Below are positions 47,438 to 56,134 of a stretch of DNA of 64,000 nucleotides, piece after piece. Each line of letters begins with the position of its first letter. The first letter of the stretch is position 1. Source of the stretch: Desulfobotulus pelophilus (GTDB taxonomy: Bacteria > Desulfobacterota > Desulfobacteria > Desulfobacterales > ASO4-4). The translations under genes and the position numbers were made by a program. Location of the stretch: contig NZ_JAPFPW010000003.1 in the NCBI RefSeq assembly GCF_026155325.1, positions 124,001-188,000 of the forward strand, in the 5' to 3' direction. The notes beneath the pieces were generated by a model, which saw nothing but the letters and a program-made list of their open reading frames with translations, did not search any database and was not told where the DNA came from.

Positions 47438-48790
47438 TCAGCGGTTGAGAATCTGTATGGGTTCCTGTATAGCCTCATTTCTGTGCACCTGTTTGAGGCG
47501 TTGAAGAATTTCCGCGCTGATGATGGTGTTATAGGGAAGCAGGAAACGACCGCGAACCGTATGGAGCGGCTTGGCCAGCTGCATGCCCGATTCCAGCTTT
47601 TCCAGTGTCAGAAGTTTTTCGCGCCTGGAAGAAATCCCCTGGCCCTTGAGAACGTCCAGAAGGGCTTTCACCACATCGGGATCATATCGGGAAAAGGCAC
47701 CTTGTTTGACTTTGGCCGCGGCCGCCTGACGCTTGAGGGTTTCCCTGTTCATGTGGTCAAGAGTGGTGTCTTCCTGTCTGGCCAGCTGCCGTATTGCTTC
47801 CGCAGACAGCTCGGGAACATGGAGGTGGCGGTCATAGGAGTCTGCCACGGAGAGGATGCGTGCACCTATGGGGATTTCGTGCTCCGCAAGGCCATCGGGG
47901 AATCCCTGTCCATCGTATTCTTCATGATGACAGCGAATGAGAAGACCTGCGTGATCCAGCCTGGGAATGAGCTGCAGTAGGCTTTGCCCTTCTTCGGGAT
48001 GCTTTCTGTAGCGTACAAAATCTTCCCGGGTCATGGCCTGGGTATTGCCTTTGAGTACGGAGGGTGTGGCGCCGATTTTTCCAATGTCGTGCAGAAGCCC
48101 TGCCACTTCAATATGAAGAATTTCTTCTGCTTCAAGCTCCATATTGCTTGCGATGGCGGCGGCCATTTCGCTGACCCTGCGGCCATGTCCGGCCAGATCC
48201 GGTGCACTCATGTCCACAAGGGAGGCCAGCAGGCGGACCGTGCTGAAAAAACTATCCTCCAGCATCTGGTTGGTGCGGGCAAGGTTCTGGTTCCGGGTTT
48301 CCACTTCCTGGGTTCTTTCTTTTATTTTTGCCTCAAGTTCCTGGTTCTGGCGGGAAAGAAGGACCTGAAGGCGCTTGTTTTCCAGAATAAGTTCATATTG
48401 CTGCAAGGTCTCCGTGAGGCAGAGAAGCAGTGTTTCGTCTTCCCAGGGTTTGGAGATGAAGCGGTGGATGCCCCCCAGATTAATGGCACGGGTAAGGGCC
48501 TCCATGTCGGAATATCCCGTAAGCAGAATGCGGGAGGCGTAGGGAAAAATCTGTCTGCTTTTTTCCAGAAAAGAAGCCCCGTCCATTCCAGGCATACGCT
48601 GGTCTGAAACAATGAGGGAAAAGGCATTTTTGCTTGTCCCGAGAACCTTGAGTCCTTCTTCTCCGCCCGTTGCCGTGTGCAGGGTGCAGGGGAGTTTGCG
48701 CAGGGTACGGCTCAGTGCCTTGAGAATGGAAGGCTCATCATCTACGAGAAGTATATGATGGGTATACCGTAATTTTTCATCTGAGGTCAT
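47438..48790 (-). CDS. Response regulator with HD-GYP domain
   Basis: An RpfG-like regulator of 450 residues: receiver (Asp in LIVSDQRMPGMDG, about residue 62), coiled coil (about 135-175), and an HD-GYP phosphodiesterase-type domain (about 180-370) with LLHDIGKIG and HHEEYDGQGFPDGL. The third motif reads G-x-G-F-P rather than G-Y-P, a Tyr-to-Phe change that is often tolerated. It probably degrades cyclic di-GMP when phosphorylated. The extra C-terminal 80 residues have no assigned fold. It is third in the six-gene minus-strand operon. Confidence 0.92.
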   Translation of the reverse strand: MTSDEKLRYTHHILLVDDEPSILKALSRTLRKLPCTLHTATGGEEGLKVLGTSKNAFSLIVSDQRMPGMDGASFLEKSRQIFPYASRILLTGYSDMEALTRAINLGGIHRFISKPWEDETLLLCLTETLQQYELILENKRLQVLLSRQNQELEAKIKERTQEVETRNQNLARTNQMLEDSFFSTVRLLASLVDMSAPDLAGHGRRVSEMAAAIASNMELEAEEILHIEVAGLLHDIGKIGATPSVLKGNTQAMTREDFVRYRKHPEEGQSLLQLIPRLDHAGLLIRCHHEEYDGQGFPDGLAEHEIPIGARILSVADSYDRHLHVPELSAEAIRQLARQEDTTLDHMNRETLKRQAAAAKVKQGAFSRYDPDVVKALLDVLKGQGISSRREKLLTLEKLESGMQLAKPLHTVRGRFLLPYNTIISAEILQRLKQVHRNEAIQEPIQILNR

Positions 48791-48842
48791 GAGGGTTCCT
48801 GTGCGGATTGATTCAGGGTTCTGGATGGCCTCTGAATGTTGA

Positions 48843-50030
48843 TCAATGTTCTTTCAGGGGCAGATGAATGGTGAAGGTGCTTCCCTTTCCGGATGCTGTG
48901 GCAACGCTGATGTGACCGCCATGGCTCTGCACAAGGGTATGGGCCACATGAAGACCGAGGCCGGTTCCCTGACCAACGGGTTTGGTTGTGAAAAAAGGGT
49001 CAAAAATTTTAGGAAGTATTTCCGGATCTATTCCCGTTCCCGTGTCTTGAAAACGGATCAGAATGTGGGAATCACTGGCCTCTGTCTGAATGAAAAGGGA
49101 TCCCTGATAATCCATGGCCTGCACACCATTGAGCGCAATGTTTAAAAAGGCCTGTTGCAGCTGGTTGGAAAAACCGGAAAAGGGAGGCAGTTCTGCCAGG
49201 TTTTTTTCTACGGGAATGGAGGCTCCGGTTTTCTGGGCCAGCATGGACAGGCTGATGGTAATGCACTGATGGATATCCACGGGCTCAGGCTGCATACTGC
49301 CGGGATGGGTAAAAATACGCAAGTCTTCGATAATTTGGTGGATACGTTGAATACCTTCCCCGGATTCGGTAATCAAAGGTTCCATATCTTCTAGAATATA
49401 AGCGATATCATACTGTTTTTCCAGAGATTTAATTTTGTCTTTAAATTCGTTTTCCGCAGGAAGGGAGGGGGTCAGGCTCCTGTGGGACTGGAAAAAGCCG
49501 TAGATTTTCTGGCTGTATTGTTCCAGGGTTGTCAGGTTGCTTGCCAGAAAACTTAAGGGGTTGTTGATTTCGTGGGCCATGCCTGCGGCCAGTTGTCCCA
49601 GTGAGGCCATTTTTTCACTGCGCATGAGGCGGCGGAGAGTTTTTTCATGGCGGTCTTCCATGCTCAGGTGGCGGAGTCCAACCCGAATACGGGCCATCAG
49701 TTCATCGGGGTTGACCGGTTTGGCAATGTAGTCGTCAGCCCCGGCTTCAAATCCTGAAAGGATATCGGCTGTGCCATCCCTTGCGGTGAGAAGGACAAGG
49801 TATACATAGGATGATGATGGGGGGGTTTCCCTGATTCGGCGGCAGAGACTAAGGCCGTCCAGCCGTGGCATCATCCAGTCCGTGAGCATCATGCGGGCCT
49901 GATGCTTGCAAAGCATGTCCCATGCTGCCTCACCGTCTTCGGCGAGGTAGACATTGTGACCGGCCCGCAACAGAATTTTTTCAAGCAGCTTGGCGGAAAC
50001 GGGATGGTCCTCGGCAACAATAATATCCAT
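48843..50030 (-). CDS. Receiver-histidine kinase hybrid protein
   Basis: A 395-residue hybrid with reversed order: N-terminal receiver (EDH at about residues 6-8; Asp in MMLTDWMMPRLDG; switch Lys in IAKPVNPDEL), then HisKA with [16 protein letters not shown] (about residue 155) and HATPase with DTGTGIDPE and GTGLGLHVA. It is soluble. Its close match to the neighbouring PAS kinase in the HEINNPL and [16 protein letters not shown] motifs suggests duplication of the kinase core. It lies 30 nt after that kinase gene. Confidence 0.92.
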   Translation of the reverse strand: MDIIVAEDHPVSAKLLEKILLRAGHNVYLAEDGEAAWDMLCKHQARMMLTDWMMPRLDGLSLCRRIRETPPSSSYVYLVLLTARDGTADILSGFEAGADDYIAKPVNPDELMARIRVGLRHLSMEDRHEKTLRRLMRSEKMASLGQLAAGMAHEINNPLSFLASNLTTLEQYSQKIYGFFQSHRSLTPSLPAENEFKDKIKSLEKQYDIAYILEDMEPLITESGEGIQRIHQIIEDLRIFTHPGSMQPEPVDIHQCITISLSMLAQKTGASIPVEKNLAELPPFSGFSNQLQQAFLNIALNGVQAMDYQGSLFIQTEASDSHILIRFQDTGTGIDPEILPKIFDPFFTTKPVGQGTGLGLHVAHTLVQSHGGHISVATASGKGSTFTIHLPLKEH

Positions 50031-50060
50031 AGATGGTGTCCTTCCGGTAAAAAAGGGAGG

Positions 50061-51353
50061 TCATGGCTCGCGCAGGGGGATGTGGACACGGAAGGTGCTG
50101 CCTTCACCGGGCGTGGTGTCCACGTCGATATCCCCTCCCAGTTGCTGCATGATGTTGTAGGAGATGTTCAGGCCAAGGCCTGTTCCCTTACCCACAGGTT
50201 TGGTTGTGAAGAAAGGGTCAAAGATTTTGGGGAGAATGTGGTCGGGTATGCCGGATCCCGTATCCGTAATTGCCACGATGATGCTGTTTTCGAGAATGCG
50301 GGTCTGCAGGTGTATGGTCCCTTGTTTTTCTATGGACTGGGCAGCATTTACCAGAAGATTCATGAAAACCTGGGCCAGTTTCTGGGGTGAGGAAAGAACC
50401 CGGGGCAAGGGTTCAAAATCTCTGATGACTTCTGCCTTGTACTTGATTTCATTCCACACAATATGCAACGTGGATTCCAGGCATTCCTGTATGTCCGTAG
50501 ATTCTGCATCCGGACTTTCCGTCCGGGAGAAATTTTTGAGATCGGCAACAATCCGGGCGACACGCTCCATGCCTTCGAGGGATTCGCTAATGACCGCGCG
50601 GTGGTCTTCCCGGATAAAATCGAGATCAATGCGGGTGCGTATACGGGTCAGGGTATCCATGGCCCGTTTTCTGGCGTCTTCGGAGGTGAGATTGTTTTCC
50701 AGAATTTCTGCGGCATCAATGACTTCAAAAAGATCTTCAAAATAATCCCGTATGGTGCCAAGGTTGCTTTTGACAAAACCCAGAGGATTATTGATTTCAT
50801 GGGCAACACCCGCAGCCAGCTGGCCGAGGGAGGCCATTTTTTCTGATTGTATGAGCTGGGACTGGGTTTCCTTCAGGCTTTCCAGGGTGGTGGACAGTTT
50901 GCGGGTATGTTGTCTGACCATCCGTTCCAGGTTTTCGCTGTAGCCTTTGAGTTGACGTTCCGTATGCAGTTGTTCGCTGATGTCCCTGATATAGTACAGC
51001 AGCGGGGGCGGTGTTTCTATGGGAATGGTACAGGTTACCACATCCACCGGAATGTTTTTTCCGGATGGGGTTCGCAGTATCCTCTGCCCCGTATTATTCT
51101 GGCAGAGCAGGTCGTTCATCCTGTGGTTGGCCATCAGGTACTCGCCGCTGCTTTCGCAGAGTTTTTCCATGTGGGAGTTCAGGTATAGGATGCGACCTTT
51201 ATCGCTGGGATCAGTCTGGGCAAGGAGAATGGCTATCCTGGCCTTGGAGGCCGCTTCCGCAAGGATGCGGGCCGTTCTGGACTGTAAAAAAGGAATGGGA
51301 ATCATGGCAGCCATGGTCTGAATGGTCCCTGTTCTTTCGTATGGTTTGTGCAC
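50061..51353 (-). CDS. PAS-domain sensor histidine kinase
   Basis: A soluble kinase of about 430 residues, first gene of the six-gene signalling run. A PAS-like domain (about 25-130; [19 protein letters not shown]) precedes a coiled coil, HisKA with [16 protein letters not shown] (about residue 185) and HATPase with DTGSGIPDH and KGTGLGLNI. The reported start is a GTG at 51353; ATG codons at 51314 and 51305 are alternatives and none has a clear ribosome site. The upstream region to 51716 shows no other gene. Confidence 0.9.
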   Translation of the reverse strand: MHKPYERTGTIQTMAAMIPIPFLQSRTARILAEAASKARIAILLAQTDPSDKGRILYLNSHMEKLCESSGEYLMANHRMNDLLCQNNTGQRILRTPSGKNIPVDVVTCTIPIETPPPLLYYIRDISEQLHTERQLKGYSENLERMVRQHTRKLSTTLESLKETQSQLIQSEKMASLGQLAAGVAHEINNPLGFVKSNLGTIRDYFEDLFEVIDAAEILENNLTSEDARKRAMDTLTRIRTRIDLDFIREDHRAVISESLEGMERVARIVADLKNFSRTESPDAESTDIQECLESTLHIVWNEIKYKAEVIRDFEPLPRVLSSPQKLAQVFMNLLVNAAQSIEKQGTIHLQTRILENSIIVAITDTGSGIPDHILPKIFDPFFTTKPVGKGTGLGLNISYNIMQQLGGDIDVDTTPGEGSTFRVHIPLREP

Positions 51354-51715
51354 TCTGTTAGGATGACGGCCAAGGGTGGATGACGACCACTATCTGTGTA
51401 AGAATGTGCCCGAATTCGGTGAAAGCGGCATATTCTTTTTATTTTTTTGCTATGATCAGGGCAGCAGGAGTGAAAAACATTGTTTCTTGTATGATAGCGA
51501 AGCAGAAAGGCTTTGTCCATAAGGGTTTTGGGCTGGAACAGGGCTTGCCCCCGTCCTGTCATGAAAATTGTATGGATCAAGGCGAAAGGGAGCAGGCGGC
51601 AGAATGCAGGGCCTGAAAGATCTGATGTACAAACTTCAGGTGATTGTTCCGGTCTGGTTCAGTCTGATGAAAAGAAAGAGATCCTGCTTGTATCGGATTG
51701 TATGAAAAGGGAGAG

Positions 51716-51889
51716 ATGATGGCAGCTATGGAAGAACAGATTCTGCGTACTACCAAGGAAGTGATGGTGAAGTTTATTGAGGTGGGAAGGGTTTCTCCAG
51801 GGAGCTTTGAAGATTTGTTCAAAAATGTATACAGAACCGTATCCGAGGCGGTGCGGGAAAATTCTTTCCCGGAAGCTCCTAAGAAATAA
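51716..51889 (+). CDS. Small MucR-like N-terminal-domain protein
   Basis: A 57-residue protein, helical and charged: ILRTTKEVMVKFIEVGRVSPGSFEDLFKNVY. The pattern resembles the N-terminal part of MucR/Ros regulators, but the zinc-finger C-terminal part is missing. A GGGAGAG ribosome site precedes the pair of ATGs at 51716 and 51719. It is a stand-alone gene followed by a hairpin terminator. Function unknown; similarity to MucR is by eye. Confidence 0.6.
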   Translation: MMAAMEEQILRTTKEVMVKFIEVGRVSPGSFEDLFKNVYRTVSEAVRENSFPEAPKK

Positions 51890-51907
51890 ATGATAAGAAG
51901 CGATGAC

Positions 51908-51945
51908 GATTCCCGGTGAAAGGGTAAGGTCCGGGATCTTTTCTT
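51908..51945 (+). terminator. Terminator after the small MucR-like gene
   Basis: GAT-CCCGG (51908-51916) pairs with CCGGGATC (51931-51938) with one bulged T, followed by TTTTCTTT. Confidence 0.65.
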
Positions 51946-51984
51946 TGCGGATGAGTCTTTCCGTGGTGTGATGCTGGTTTGGAT

Positions 51985-52023
51985 ACCCGGTGACCTTTCC
52001 CTGCATGGGAGAGGACACCGGGT
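51985..52023. terminator. Long hairpin beyond polA
   Basis: ACCCGGTG (51985-51992) pairs with CACCGGGT (52016-52023), and a second inner helix adds CCT-CCC with GGGA-GAGG. It lies 27 nt past the polA stop, but no T run follows on the minus strand. Confidence 0.5.
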
Positions 52024-52049
52024 TGGAACAGGCTGGGCGCAAGGGAGCA

Positions 52050-54737
52050 TCAGTGGGCTTCGGACCAGTTATCCCCTGAAGCCAGATTGACGAGAAGGGG
52101 CACCCTTAAGGGTACCACCGATTCCATAATTTGGCGGATCAGTGCGGCGGCCTCACTGGCTTCTTCTATCGGAGTCTCAAAAACCAGCTCATCATGCACG
52201 GTCAGAAGCATACGGGTGGCCATTTTTTTTCCCCGCAGTGCATGGTCCACCCGGACCATGGCCATTTTGAGAAGATCGGCAGCAGATCCCTGTATGGGGG
52301 TATTGACAGCAACCCGTTCGGCCATTTGTCTGAGGTTGTGGTTAGGGCTGCCGATGTCCGGCAGAGGGCGTATGCGGCCGAGCAGGGTGGTGGTGAAGCC
52401 CCTTTCCCGTGCCTCTTCCACTGTTTTTTCCATAAACTCCTTCACACCGGCATAGCGGGCAAAATAATGGCTGATATAGGTTTTGGCCATTTTCTGGCTG
52501 ATACCGAGTTCTCCCGCCAGCCTGTAGGGGCCCATGCCATACATGATGCCGAAATTGATGGTTTTGGCCTGGCGGCGGAGCTCCTCTGTAATGAATGCAG
52601 GAAGGACCTGAAAAACTTCTGCAGCGGTTCTTGCGTGAATGTCTTCATTTTTTTCAAAGGATTCCCTAAGAATGGGGTCCTCCGAATAGTGGGCAAGGAG
52701 ACGGAGTTCGATTTGGGAGTAGTCTGCGGCCATCATCCGCCATCCTTTTTCCGGAATAAAAACCTTACGGATTTCCCGGCCTTCGGCGGTACGGATGGGA
52801 ATATTCTGCAGGTTGGGGCTGGAGCTGGAGAGTCGTCCTGTGGCTGTGACGCCCTGGTTAAAGCTGGTATGGATGCGGCCTGTAACGGGAGAAACCAGTT
52901 GCTGAAGGGCATCGGCATAGGTGTTTTTGAGTTTGGCGAGGCTTCTGTGACGCAGAACCCTGGCAGGCAGGGGGTGCTGGGATGCCAGAGTCTCCAGCAC
53001 GGATACGTCTGTAGAATATCCTGTTTTCTTTTTGGTTTTTTTCTGTACTGGGAGTTCGAGGACCTCAAAAAGAATCCGTCCCAGCTGTTGGGGTGAATGG
53101 ATATTGAAGGACTCTCCTGCCAGAGAGTGAATTTCTTCCGTAAGGGTGTGGAGTTCTTTTTCCATGGCTATGGAAAGCTCTTTCAGCCGGTCTGTATCCA
53201 CACGGATGCCTCTGTTCTCCATGTGCATGAGTACGGGGACAAGGGGCATCTCCAGAGTATCAAAAAGGGAGACCAGACTTTTTCCCATGAGCTCTGGCTC
53301 CAGTTTCCGCCAGAGGGCAAGGGTCATATCCGCGTCCTCACAGGCATAGGGAACGGCTTTTTCTGAAGATGCGTGTTCAAATCCCATTCCTTTTGCGGAC
53401 ACGACTTCTCCGTAGGGGGTATTTTTGTGTCCCAGAAGATCCAGAGTCAGCGAGTCAAGGCTGTGGCTGCTCCGTGTGGGGTCCAGAAGGTAGCTGGCCA
53501 CAAGGGTGTCTTTAAGCGGGCCTTCCAGAGAAAAGCCGTGTTGGGAGAGGATGGTCCAGTCATATTTAAGATTCTGGGCAACTTTGATAATATTCGGATC
53601 GGAGAAGAGAGACTGCAGATCTTCCCGTATTTCTTCAAGGGAGAGCTGCTCCGGAAAACTGTCTTTCGCGTGCAGGAGAGGTATATAGGAAGCCCTGTCC
53701 TCCTGCCAGCTCAGGGCGATACCCACCATGTGAGCGGAAAGTGCATCCAGGCCTGTGGTTTCCGTATCAAAGGCCATGATTCCTGCGTCTCGGATGGCGG
53801 CCACCACCTCTTTCAGCTGGTGCACGGAGACAACGGCCCGGTAGTCTTTTTCTCTGGTTGCCGTCCGTGGTGGCGGCGGGGTCTCTTTGGCAAACTGTTC
53901 CTCCAGCTGGCGGAAGTCAAGTTCCCGGAAAAGGGAAGTCAGCTTTGGGGTATCGGCCGGTTTTTTCAGCCATTCTTCCGGCCTGAAGGTCACGGGGGCG
54001 TTGCGGTCGATGGCCGCCAGCCTGCGGCTCAGAAAGGCCTTGTCTCTGTTCTGGATGAGATTCTCCACCAGCTTTTTTTTGCCTATCTGTGGCAGGGCTT
54101 CATAGACTTTTTCAAGGCTGCCATATTGGGCAATGAGGCTTGTGGCTGTTTTAGGCCCGATACCTGGAACACCGGGGATGTTGTCTGAGCTGTCACCCAT
54201 GAGGGCCATCATGTCCACAATACCCCGGGCATCAAATCCGAAACGCTCTTTGAGGGTGTTTTCATCGCTCCAGGAGTCCTTCATGGGATCGAAAATCCGG
54301 GTGCCTTCGTTCACCAGCTGGAGAAAATCCTTGTCTCCGGTTACAAGCACCACCTGAAAACCGGCCTCACCGGCCTGCAGGGCAAGGGTGCCAGCAAGAT
54401 CGTCGGCCTCCCAGCCTTCCATGGAAAGAATGGGAAGGCCCAGCGCCTCGCTGACCGCATGGATGCGGGGTATCTGACAGGAGAGATCCTCGGGCATGGG
54501 CGGGCGGTTGGCTTTGTAGTCCGGATAAATTGTATGGCGGAAATTGGGACCTCTGGTATCAAAGAGAACGCCTGCATAAACGGGCTGGCAGGTTTCCATG
54601 AGTTTGATCAGGGTACGGGTGAAACCGAAAGTGGCATTGGTGGGTTCGCCTTTGCTGCTGGAAAGGTTGCGGATGGCGTGGTAGCTTCGGTAAATGTAGG
54701 CGGAACCGTCTATCAGATAAAGGGTGGGTGCAGTCAT
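52050..54737 (-). CDS. polA: DNA polymerase I
   Basis: An 895-residue repair and Okazaki-processing polymerase. The 5' nuclease domain (about 1-290) has YLIDGSAYIYRSYHA and GDSSDNIPGVPGIGPKTA. The 3'-5' exonuclease domain keeps its metal ligands (MAFDTETTGLD, YDWTIL, YACEDADMT), so proofreading is likely intact. The polymerase domain has ADYSQIELRLLAHYS, RRQAKTINFGIMYGMG and TVHDELVFE. All three activities look complete. Convergent with the small MucR-like gene and divergent from the CoA-binding gene. Confidence 0.97.
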   Translation of the reverse strand: MTAPTLYLIDGSAYIYRSYHAIRNLSSSKGEPTNATFGFTRTLIKLMETCQPVYAGVLFDTRGPNFRHTIYPDYKANRPPMPEDLSCQIPRIHAVSEALGLPILSMEGWEADDLAGTLALQAGEAGFQVVLVTGDKDFLQLVNEGTRIFDPMKDSWSDENTLKERFGFDARGIVDMMALMGDSSDNIPGVPGIGPKTATSLIAQYGSLEKVYEALPQIGKKKLVENLIQNRDKAFLSRRLAAIDRNAPVTFRPEEWLKKPADTPKLTSLFRELDFRQLEEQFAKETPPPPRTATREKDYRAVVSVHQLKEVVAAIRDAGIMAFDTETTGLDALSAHMVGIALSWQEDRASYIPLLHAKDSFPEQLSLEEIREDLQSLFSDPNIIKVAQNLKYDWTILSQHGFSLEGPLKDTLVASYLLDPTRSSHSLDSLTLDLLGHKNTPYGEVVSAKGMGFEHASSEKAVPYACEDADMTLALWRKLEPELMGKSLVSLFDTLEMPLVPVLMHMENRGIRVDTDRLKELSIAMEKELHTLTEEIHSLAGESFNIHSPQQLGRILFEVLELPVQKKTKKKTGYSTDVSVLETLASQHPLPARVLRHRSLAKLKNTYADALQQLVSPVTGRIHTSFNQGVTATGRLSSSSPNLQNIPIRTAEGREIRKVFIPEKGWRMMAADYSQIELRLLAHYSEDPILRESFEKNEDIHARTAAEVFQVLPAFITEELRRQAKTINFGIMYGMGPYRLAGELGISQKMAKTYISHYFARYAGVKEFMEKTVEEARERGFTTTLLGRIRPLPDIGSPNHNLRQMAERVAVNTPIQGSAADLLKMAMVRVDHALRGKKMATRMLLTVHDELVFETPIEEASEAAALIRQIMESVVPLRVPLLVNLASGDNWSEAH

Positions 54738-54842
54738 GGCCCTGTTTCCTTAAAAGAGTTTGGTGCTTGTTCCCTGTGGGGATACCCATGGAGACTGATC
54801 TGTACCATGGGGCATTGGAAAGGACAAGAAAGGAGAAAAACC

Positions 54843-55268
54843 ATGCGTAAGGGACGTATTTTGGAACAGGATGCGGATATCCGCAAGGCTCTGCAGGAAA
54901 CAAAGAGCATAGCCGTACTGGGTATGAGCCCCAGGGCGGAGAGGGATTCCAATAAAGTAGGGCGGTATCTTCTGGATGCGGGGTATGAAGTGATTCCCGT
55001 GAACCCGGCCGGGGGTGAAATACTGGGGTTGGCCGTTGAGGAAACAATCGAGGACCTTGTAAAGGGATCGGTGGATATCCTGGACATATTCCGGAAGTCA
55101 GAAGATGTGGCAGGGCATGTGGACGCGGCCATTGCCCTGCAGCCCAGAGTAGTCTGGATGCAGCTGGGGGTTGAGAACGGGGAGGCTGCGGCAAGGCTTA
55201 CCGAGGCCGGTATGGATGTGATTATGGATAAATGTATTAAGGTGGAACATGCCAGACTCTGTAGATGA
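54843..55268 (+). CDS. CoA-binding domain protein
   Basis: A 141-residue Rossmann-type protein of the CoA_binding family (YccU-like). The nucleotide/CoA-binding segment is SIAVLGMSPRAERDSNKVGRYLLDAGYEVIPVNP, followed by VDILDIFRKSED, PRVVWMQLGVEN and a conserved C-terminal DKCIKVEH. The ATG follows AAAGGAGAAAAACC. The Cys-rich gene overlaps its 3' end by 20 nt, so the two are co-translated. The physiological role of this family is not settled. Confidence 0.88.
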   Translation: MRKGRILEQDADIRKALQETKSIAVLGMSPRAERDSNKVGRYLLDAGYEVIPVNPAGGEILGLAVEETIEDLVKGSVDILDIFRKSEDVAGHVDAAIALQPRVVWMQLGVENGEAAARLTEAGMDVIMDKCIKVEHARLCR

Positions 55269-55491
55269 AAGAAAGCCGGGCCAGGGTACCGGATACCGGG
55301 AACGTCGTAAAAAGGCACGCATGGAACCCTGCCACTGGTGTCGTGCAACAGCTCCTTTCGTGTGGCATTGCCGCTGTGGCTTGCGGATCTGCCAGACCTG
55401 TATGGACGAGAATTTCTGGGGGCTTTCCTGTAACGGTATCACCTGGGTCTGCCCGGATTGCGGAGATCAGAATGGTTTCGGCAATCAGTAG
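55249..55491 (+). CDS. Small Cys-rich, zinc-ribbon-like protein
   Basis: An 80-residue protein with four closely spaced Cys pairs: CHWC, CRCGLRICQTC, and CPDCGDQ, plus SC. This looks like a small zinc-binding protein. The N-terminal 25 residues are basic. It is translationally coupled to the CoA-binding gene (AAGGTGG precedes its ATG inside that gene), so a functional link is likely. I do not recognise the family. Confidence 0.65.
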   Translation: MPDSVDERKPGQGTGYRERRKKARMEPCHWCRATAPFVWHCRCGLRICQTCMDENFWGLSCNGITWVCPDCGDQNGFGNQ

Positions 55492-55497
55492 GATGTC

Positions 55498-56124
55498 TCA
55501 GGGAGAAAGAAAATCATGCAGCCTGTCAAGGGTCTGAATGTGGAGTTCGGCTCCCAGATCTTCTGCACCATAGCCGATAAAATGGCAGCCTGCTTCCGAA
55601 GCGGCCCGGGCATCCAGAGGTGAGTCTCCGATGTAAAGAAGGTTCTCAGGAGAAAGGCCGAAGTGCTTTACAAGGGCGGTGAGCATGTCCGGATGGGGTT
55701 TGGGCCTGACCACATCCATGGATGTGATCAGTTTGTCAAAATACTTCGTAAGATCAAAATAATCGAGCAGAGGCCGTAGGGTGTTGGAGCGGTTGGTGGC
55801 CACGGCGGTTCTGTAGTGTGGCCGAAGGTTTTTCAGCAGTTTTCTCAGGTGGGGCTCCTCAATCATGAGGGGGAAGAGGTCCGGATAGTGAAAATGCTGC
55901 AGATTTTCTTTCACCTGATCCAGAGGAACCCGTCCCTCAAAAAGGTGCCGGATAGCTTCGGACGCGGTGTGCATGTGGACATGGTGAAAGTCCGCATCTG
56001 TCATGGGATCCAGGCCGAAGGCCTGAAGCTGGGTGTTATAATAGGTTCGGTTGGCTTCCGTGGAGTTGATCATCACTCCGTCACAGTCAAAGGCAACGGC
56101 CTGGATATTTCTGAACTGTATCAT
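55498..56124 (-). CDS. HAD-family phosphatase
   Basis: A 208-residue haloacid dehalogenase-type phosphatase. Motif I is VAFDCDGVMINS (Asp about residue 13), motif II is in AVATNRS, motif III Lys is in VVRPKPHPDM, and motif IV is YIGDSPLDARAA. The helical cap lies after motif I. It resembles phosphoglycolate phosphatase-type enzymes, but the substrate is unknown. The ATG at 56124 lies 10 nt past the end of the DUF1573 gene on the same strand, so the two probably form an operon. Confidence 0.88.
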   Translation of the reverse strand: MIQFRNIQAVAFDCDGVMINSTEANRTYYNTQLQAFGLDPMTDADFHHVHMHTASEAIRHLFEGRVPLDQVKENLQHFHYPDLFPLMIEEPHLRKLLKNLRPHYRTAVATNRSNTLRPLLDYFDLTKYFDKLITSMDVVRPKPHPDMLTALVKHFGLSPENLLYIGDSPLDARAASEAGCHFIGYGAEDLGAELHIQTLDRLHDFLSP

Positions 56125-56134
56125 GGTTTTCCTG

